The notes below the pieces were generated by a model, which ran no database searches, had not been told where the DNA came from, and saw only the letters and a program-made list of their open reading frames with translations. A DNA stretch of 32,933 bases, taken from positions 1 to 32,933 of the forward strand of contig CAMKDV010000022.1 in assembly GCA_946411385.1 (NCBI GenBank), in the 5' to 3' direction. Below, one piece after another: positions 29,492 to 32,933 of the stretch. Each line of letters begins with the position of its first letter. Within the stretch, counting starts at the first letter, position 1. Source of the DNA: an uncultured Bacteroidales bacterium (GTDB lineage: Bacteria > Bacteroidota > Bacteroidia > Bacteroidales > Paludibacteraceae). The translations under genes and the position numbers were made by a program.

Positions 29492-30607
29492 ATGTCCTCC
29501 TCTCTTCTATATGCCATCGCGTTGCGCGATATGTTCAGCAGCCGTCCGCATGCTCTACGGCAGCTGCTCAAGGCGTATCCGAAGCCTGAACTGGCGTGGG
29601 ATAGGATCGATGGGGAAGGCAAATCGGCTTCCCTGGAGCGCGCCAAACGAGAGATGGAGTTTGTCGAGCGTCATCATATCCGTATCGTCTATTTGCATGA
29701 TGACGATTATCCCCGTCTGCTCCGCGAATGTCCCGATGCGCCGGTGATACTATTCATGAAGGGGAATGTCAATCTCAGTGACGGACATTTTGTCTCTATC
29801 GTCGGTACGCGCCAGGCATCCGAGCGAGGCAAGGTGCTTACCCGCGAGATCGTCCTCTCGCTGGCGGAGCGCTTGCCACGGCTCACCATCATCTCCGGTT
29901 TGGCGTACGGCATAGATATAGCGGCTCATCGGGCTGCTCTTGAGATTGGTGTACCTACCATCATCATCCCTGCCCACGGCCTGGACCGCATCTATCCGCC
30001 GCTGCACCGCAACGATGCCGTACGCGCACTTGACAAAGGTGGTATCGTTACCGAATATATGTCCGGAACTACCCCCGAGAAGTATAATTTCGTTGCGCGC
30101 AACAGGATTATTGCAGGTATGGCTGAATGTACGGTGGTCATCGAGTCGCGTGAACATGGCGGAGCACTCATCACGGCGCGTATGGCTGCCGATTACGACC
30201 GCCCTGTTTTTGCCGTTCCCGGTCGCGTCACCGACGATGCGTCCCTCGGCTGCAACCATCTTATCCGCGACCACCGTGCCATGCTGTTGCAATCGCCTGA
30301 CGACTTGCTCCGCGAGATGAACTGGCAGTCCCGGTGCGCCACACAGACTACCCTCGATCTGCCTCTTTCCAATCAGCCGCCCGCTGCTGCGGCTTCCGAT
30401 GCAGACAGCCCTGCTTCCGATGCCTCGCTCACCGAAGACGAACAGACGCTCATGCGTATCCTTCGCGATGCCGAGGACGGCGTGACGGTCAACGATCTCG
30501 TTGAAGCCACGCAATGGCCGTTTACCAAGATAAGCTCCTTGCTCATGATGCTCCAGGTCAAAAAATATGTCCGCTCTTTCCCCGGCGGAATCTTCCTCTC
30601 CTGCTAA
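29492..30607 (+). CDS. dprA: DNA processing protein DprA (Smf)
   Basis: Loads RecA on incoming single-stranded DNA during natural transformation. 371 residues from ATG 29492; an in-frame upstream ATG at 29468 would only add repeat-encoded residues (MTNDKSQI). The Rossmann-like core has 'VSIVGTRQASERG', 'TIISGLAYGIDIAAHRAAL', 'GLDRIYPPLH', 'FVARNRIIAGMAECTVVIESREHGGALITA' and 'AVPGRVTDDASLGCNHLI'. After an Ala/Asp/Ser-rich linker comes a DML1-like winged-helix C-terminus ('LVEATQWPFTKISSLLMMLQVKKYV'). A near-direct repeat GCTTCCGATGC lies in the linker region. Confidence 0.97.
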   Translation: MSSSLLYAIALRDMFSSRPHALRQLLKAYPKPELAWDRIDGEGKSASLERAKREMEFVERHHIRIVYLHDDDYPRLLRECPDAPVILFMKGNVNLSDGHFVSIVGTRQASERGKVLTREIVLSLAERLPRLTIISGLAYGIDIAAHRAALEIGVPTIIIPAHGLDRIYPPLHRNDAVRALDKGGIVTEYMSGTTPEKYNFVARNRIIAGMAECTVVIESREHGGALITARMAADYDRPVFAVPGRVTDDASLGCNHLIRDHRAMLLQSPDDLLREMNWQSRCATQTTLDLPLSNQPPAAAASDADSPASDASLTEDEQTLMRILRDAEDGVTVNDLVEATQWPFTKISSLLMMLQVKKYVRSFPGGIFLSC

Positions 30608-30612
30608 CCCCT

Positions 30613-30699
30613 CATACATCACACATCACACATCATACATCATACATCGTTCGAGCAGAGCGAGATAAGAAATGTCAAATGACAAATTACAAATCACAA
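30613..30699 (+). repeat. CATACAT and ACAAATG heptanucleotide arrays with 29-bp core between dprA and rlmH
   Basis: Five units (CATACAT, CACACAT, CACACAT, CATACAT, CATACAT; 30613-30647) are followed by the second copy of the 29-bp core (30646-30674). Then TCAAATG, ACAAATT, ACAAATC and a final unit follow; the ATG of that final ACAAATG unit (30696-30702) is the rlmH start codon. Confidence 0.93.
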
Positions 30700-31167
30700 A
30701 TGAAAATTACTCTATTGGTCGTCGGCAAAACCACGAGTGCGGAACTTGTTCGCCTGATTGACGAGTATGTTGGCCGTCTGCGCCATTATGTCCCGTTCGA
30801 GATGACCGTCCTCCCCGAACTGCGAAACACCAAGAGTCTGAGCGAGACGCAGCAGAAGGAGCAGGAGGGCGATATGGTTCTTCGTGCTACAGAAGGGCAT
30901 TTCGTTGTTCTCCTCGACGAGCATGGCAAGGAGTATCGCAGCATCGATTTTTCCGCACAGCTCCAGCGCTGGATGAATAGCGGCCGCAATCTCACGTTTG
31001 TCGTGGGCGGTCCCTACGGTTTCAGCCCTGCCGTCTATGCCCGTGCCGACGCACAGATCTCGCTAAGCAAAATGACTTTCAGCCATCAGATGATCCGCCT
31101 GCTCTTCACCGAACAGCTCTACCGCGCCATGACCATCCTCCGCGGCGAACCCTACCACCACGAATAA
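30700..31167 (+). CDS. rlmH: 23S rRNA (pseudouridine1915-N3)-methyltransferase RlmH
   Basis: A 155-residue SPOUT methyltransferase of the ribosome; start chosen at ATG 30700 because it gives the exact family length and N-terminus 'MKITLLVVGKT'. Other marks are 'YVGRLRHYVPFEM', 'VLLDEHGKEYRSIDFS', 'LTFVVGGPYGFSP' (SAM-binding knot) and 'ISLSKMTFSHQMIRLLFTEQLYRA', then 'GEPYHHE' at the C-terminus. The start codon is part of a repeat unit. A terminator follows 20 or so bases after the stop. Confidence 0.97.
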   Translation: MKITLLVVGKTTSAELVRLIDEYVGRLRHYVPFEMTVLPELRNTKSLSETQQKEQEGDMVLRATEGHFVVLLDEHGKEYRSIDFSAQLQRWMNSGRNLTFVVGGPYGFSPAVYARADAQISLSKMTFSHQMIRLLFTEQLYRAMTILRGEPYHHE

Positions 31168-31183
31168 CTTTAGTAGATGAGGT

Positions 31184-31225
31184 ACACAAAAAATCCCACA
31201 AGCATTTTTGTGGGATTTCTTTGTG
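31184..31225 (+). terminator. Rho-independent terminator after rlmH
   Basis: An 11-bp perfect stem AAATCCCACAA (31191-31201) and TTGTGGGATTT (31208-31218) with a 6-base loop. The outer arms ACACAAA and TTTGTGT extend it after a mismatch. T-rich sequence follows on the plus strand and A-rich on the other side, so it may work both ways. Confidence 0.85.
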
Positions 31226-31326
31226 TTTACGGCTTTCGGTGAGCTTCTTTTAGTCCAAAATTACCCAAAATTGGCCAAAAATTTGCAAGGTTCAAATCAT
31301 GGGCGGTTGATGGTTATTAAGGACAT

Positions 31327-31518
31327 TCAGAGTTTCTTCGAAGCGTCGTACGATTCGATGGTCTTCGATTGGATGATGATGGTTGTGTCACCCTTTTTGA
31401 CGCTACTGGAGGTCGTAGTGATCGTACGGGTCACGTTACACGAAGTCAGCACCGTGGCGGCGCCGATGATTACCAGAGCGATTATCGTTCCGATAATCTT
31501 TAGTATCAAGGACTTCAT
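31327..31518 (-). CDS. Small lipoprotein, function unknown
   Basis: A 63-residue protein starting at ATG 31518. A short N-terminus (MKSLILK) and hydrophobic core end in the lipobox LTSC. The mature tail 'NVTRTITTTSSSVKKGDTT' plus 'IIIQSKTIESYDASKKL' is short, polar and beta-prone. Similar small lipoproteins with a 'TRTI...GDT...TKTIE.Y' pattern occur in Bacteroidales, as I recall them, without known role. It is separated from the upstream gene by 312 bases and faces the rlmH terminator. Confidence 0.7.
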   Translation of the reverse strand: MKSLILKIIGTIIALVIIGAATVLTSCNVTRTITTTSSSVKKGDTTIIIQSKTIESYDASKKL

Positions 31519-31830
31519 AATAGAAAGTTGAAAATTTCCTTTTAACCGAAAACGCGGCGGTACGCTGCCTTTCGCAGCTGTGTGAAAGCGTTCGTTGTAA
31601 CTGCCGGAAACAAGTTTCCACAGCCCCAACGCCCGCTTACACACCAGCATGTTTTAACAAACATTCTGCCGCCTTACAAAAACTCGCTTCGCTCACAAGA
31701 AAACGTTCGTTGCACTCACTGCCAAAAACCCATGCGGCTGACATGTCTGGCACGTGTAAGCGCATTCCGGACGATTAGGTTGTAAGCTGACAAGCAAGTT
31801 TCTGCTGCGTTTGTCGGTTAAATTAAACGA
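31519..31830. other. 312-base gap without a recognised gene
   Basis: I see no coding frame of quality, tRNA or promoter consensus. It holds a small hairpin (GCTGC at 31564-31568 with GCAGC at 31574-31578). It also has two imperfect copies of a segment around CGTTCGTTG, near 31590 and 31705. It could be a long leader for the 63-residue lipoprotein gene. Confidence 0.4.
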
Positions 31831-32220
31831 TTAGCCTTGGGACTCGTCATAAGCCTCACCGCAGACCTGCCAGAGGTAGGACTTGAAGGTCTTGCGGCCA
31901 CCGGGCAGATCCTTCTGCGCTTTGAACGCAGCATAGTCGGTCTGGTAAGTGCTCATGTTCTTGGCACGAACAGCCACCGCACGACTGACTGCCGTGAAAC
32001 GAGCGCGGATAGCCAGTTCGTCCGCCGTGACGGGTGTGTTGCGGGTGACAGCACTCAGACCGCGGAGGAAGATGCGGGAGCAGATATTGCTCTCGGTGGG
32101 AGCGGTACGGTGGGTAGCCAGCACCATCTTCTGGTCAGCCGCGTGCTGCGACTTCTTGTTAATCTTGGTCAGTGCACCACTGACGGTTTTGATCATGTCT
32201 GCATATTCAGCTTTAGCCAT
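31831..32220 (-). CDS. Conserved-looking basic protein of unknown function, 129 residues
   Basis: Start chosen at ATG 32220 (MAKAEYADMIKTVSG), because upstream in-frame residues are translated repeat and leader. The protein is soluble, helix-rich and basic, with 'GALTKINKKSQHAADQKMVLATHR', 'CSRIFLRGLSAVTRNTPVTADEL', 'RFTAVSRAVAVRAKNMSTYQTDYAAFKAQKDL' and a C-terminal 'GRKTFKSYLWQVCGEAYDE'. No signal peptide. I do not recognise a characterised family. A perfect promoter with a leader of about 150 bases precedes it; the leader holds a heptamer array. Confidence 0.7.
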   Translation of the reverse strand: MAKAEYADMIKTVSGALTKINKKSQHAADQKMVLATHRTAPTESNICSRIFLRGLSAVTRNTPVTADELAIRARFTAVSRAVAVRAKNMSTYQTDYAAFKAQKDLPGGRKTFKSYLWQVCGEAYDESQG

Positions 32221-32236
32221 CGTGTTCGGCGTTGCC

Positions 32237-32271
32237 GTTGGCTGTTGGCTATTGGCCGTTAGCCGTTGGCT
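32237..32271 (-). repeat. Heptanucleotide array of GTTGGCT type in the leader of the 129-residue gene
   Basis: On the plus strand: GTTGGCT, GTTGGCT, ATTGGCC, GTTAGCC, GTTGGCT (AGCCAAC type on the coding strand), ending 16 bases upstream of the start codon. Confidence 0.88.
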
Positions 32272-32368
32272 CTTCTCCACGCCGTGGGAGGGGTTAAGTA
32301 TGTCAAAGATCGCTGCTGCCGTATTGTCACCCACAGGCAGCATGGTGGGGTTTTCCGGAAAAACGATG

Positions 32369-32400
32369 CAAAGATAGTATATTTTTCGGACATTTGCAAA
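32369..32400 (-). promoter_or_regulatory. Promoter of the 129-residue protein gene
   Basis: Minus-strand TTTG (32400-32397), 20 bases, TATCTTTG (32376-32369): perfect consensus. The -7 box ends 149 bases before the ATG, giving an unusually long leader for this window. Confidence 0.75.
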
Positions 32401-32413
32401 TTTTCGGCTTCGC

Positions 32414-32434
32414 AAATCTGAATGGTTCAGATTT
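32414..32434 (-). terminator. Hairpin 3' of the 78-residue gene, weak terminator candidate
   Basis: A perfect 9-bp stem, AAATCTGAA (32414-32422) and TTCAGATTT (32426-32434), with a 3-base loop, starting 3 bases after the stop of the 78-residue gene. There is no T-run on the minus strand, so termination is doubtful. Confidence 0.45.
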
Positions 32435-32437
32435 TCG

Positions 32438-32674
32438 CTATCTGTCCGGCAAACGCTCGCCCGTGAGGAGGTCATAACCGGCATATTGGGACAAATCGTG
32501 CACCTCGGTCAGGTACATCCAGTCGCGGTGATAGAGTTTGTCGCGGTAGGTATGGCCGTAGCGGCGATGTTTGAGCCAGCCGTAGATGAGCGTGTCAAGG
32601 CCTTGCATGCCGACATTGTGGCGGATGGCAGCGCTGAGGCGGTCTGCCAGGAACTGTTTGGTGATGCGCTTCAT
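32438..32674 (-). CDS. Small basic protein of unknown function, 78 residues
   Basis: Starts at ATG 32674 (MKRITKQFLADRLS), 2 bases after the stop of the upstream gene, so translation is probably coupled; a TTG start 6 bases earlier is less likely. It is rich in Arg, His and Tyr, with 'GWLKHRRYGHTYRDKLYHRDWMYL' in the middle. There is no membrane segment or signal peptide. It could bind nucleic acid or pair with the upstream protein, but no family is recognised. Confidence 0.6.
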   Translation of the reverse strand: MKRITKQFLADRLSAAIRHNVGMQGLDTLIYGWLKHRRYGHTYRDKLYHRDWMYLTEVHDLSQYAGYDLLTGERLPDR

Positions 32675-32676
32675 AA

Positions 32677-32931
32677 TCAATCAAGATAACCGAGGGTTTG
32701 CAGATAACGGTAGAGCTGGATGACGTCGGATGCGTTGAGCAGGCGGTTGTTGTGGCGGCAGACGGATTGTTGGACGCTGCGCCACTGGTTGAGGACGGAG
32801 AGCCGTTCGTGGTCGGGGAGATCGTCCAGGCGCTGTCCGCTGAGCATCTCCATGACCGCTCCGGCAAACTCCTCGACGGGGACGCTGATGCCGGTGACGG
32901 GGAAGCCGCCGTTGGCAAGATCGGCGCAGAG
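32677..32931 (-). CDS. Hypothetical protein, 3' part only (runs off the window end)
   Basis: The last 84 codons of a minus-strand gene whose start lies beyond the window; stop TGA at 32679-32677. The reading is 'NGGFPVTGISVPVEEFAGAVMEML', then 'DDLPDHERLSVLNQWRSVQQSVCRHNN' and 'NASDVIQLYRYLQTLGYLD'. It has natural composition and couples to the next gene, unlike the Ser/Pro-rich alternative frame. Family unknown. Confidence 0.65.
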   Translation of the reverse strand, partial: LCADLANGGFPVTGISVPVEEFAGAVMEMLSGQRLDDLPDHERLSVLNQWRSVQQSVCRHNNRLLNASDVIQLYRYLQTLGYLD

Positions 32932-32933
32932 GC

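Noticed and set aside
31208..31531. A plus-strand frame after rlmH
   Set aside because: It begins inside the terminator and is antisense to a lipoprotein with a clear signal peptide and lipobox.
32595..32918. A Ser/Pro/Thr-rich minus-strand frame at the window end
   Set aside because: The alternative frame 32677-32931 has natural protein composition and couples to the next gene by a 2-base gap.

Overview
The window looks like a chromosomal segment of an uncultured gut- or rumen-type Bacteroidales (Bacteroidota). This rests on perfect Bacteroidota-type promoters (TTTG, 20 nt, TAnnTTTG) in several intergenic gaps, start codons without Shine-Dalgarno sequences, and Bacteroidales-type protein families: a two-component phosphatase/STAS pair, a UPRT of the Bacteroides kind, an exonuclease joined to a Sua5 domain, and small LTSC lipoproteins. 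I see no tRNA, rRNA, CRISPR array, transposase or integrase.

Layout. 1-1.65 kb: two membrane proteins with DUF3592-like tails and a lipoprotein. 1.65-1.99 kb: a gene-free gap with a two-tier hairpin, a 121-bp nested palindrome and the prs promoter. 2-20.8 kb: a long co-directional run of prs, an M28 peptidase lipoprotein, sufC, a short sufD, nadC, a YbaK/ProX-type deacylase, a SpoIIE-type phosphatase with a C-terminal anti-sigma-type ATPase domain, a STAS anti-sigma-antagonist, a 2383-residue dimodular NRPS ending in a thioester reductase (C-A-T-C-A-T-R), an NSS-family Na+ symporter, a MATE exporter and mnmE. 20.8-27.6 kb: mostly minus-strand genes (FtsX/LolE-like permease, PAP2 phosphatase, rsmE; then exonuclease-Sua5 fusion, sugar-phosphate transferase, xseB), with a Spy-like small protein and a CDF cation transporter on the plus strand. 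27.6-31.2 kb: a plus-strand run of a periplasmic coiled-coil protein, upp, a VanZ-like protein, dprA and rlmH, ended by a terminator. 31.3-32.9 kb: small minus-strand genes of unknown function.

The most unusual signal is a set of short tandem arrays whose repeat unit is nearly always 7 nt but whose unit sequence differs from array to array (GTGAAAG/TTGAAAA, AATTACG, ACAAATG, CATACAT, GTTGGCT, TTAAGAG, GTTGAGA, AGCAGTC). They sit in gene junctions, where they supply the stop codons of sufD, the STAS gene and the VanZ gene and touch the start codons of the next genes. They also sit inside the NRPS and the phosphatase gene, in frame. At all eight places where the local repeat consensus would put TGA or TAA in frame, the unit carries a base change that removes the stop. 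The arrays cluster around the phosphatase-STAS-NRPS block and the dprA-rlmH block. The NRPS probably makes an N-acylated dipeptide released as an aldehyde or alcohol. The adjacent partner-switching pair and the two transporters are candidate regulators and exporters, but that link is inferred from gene order only.
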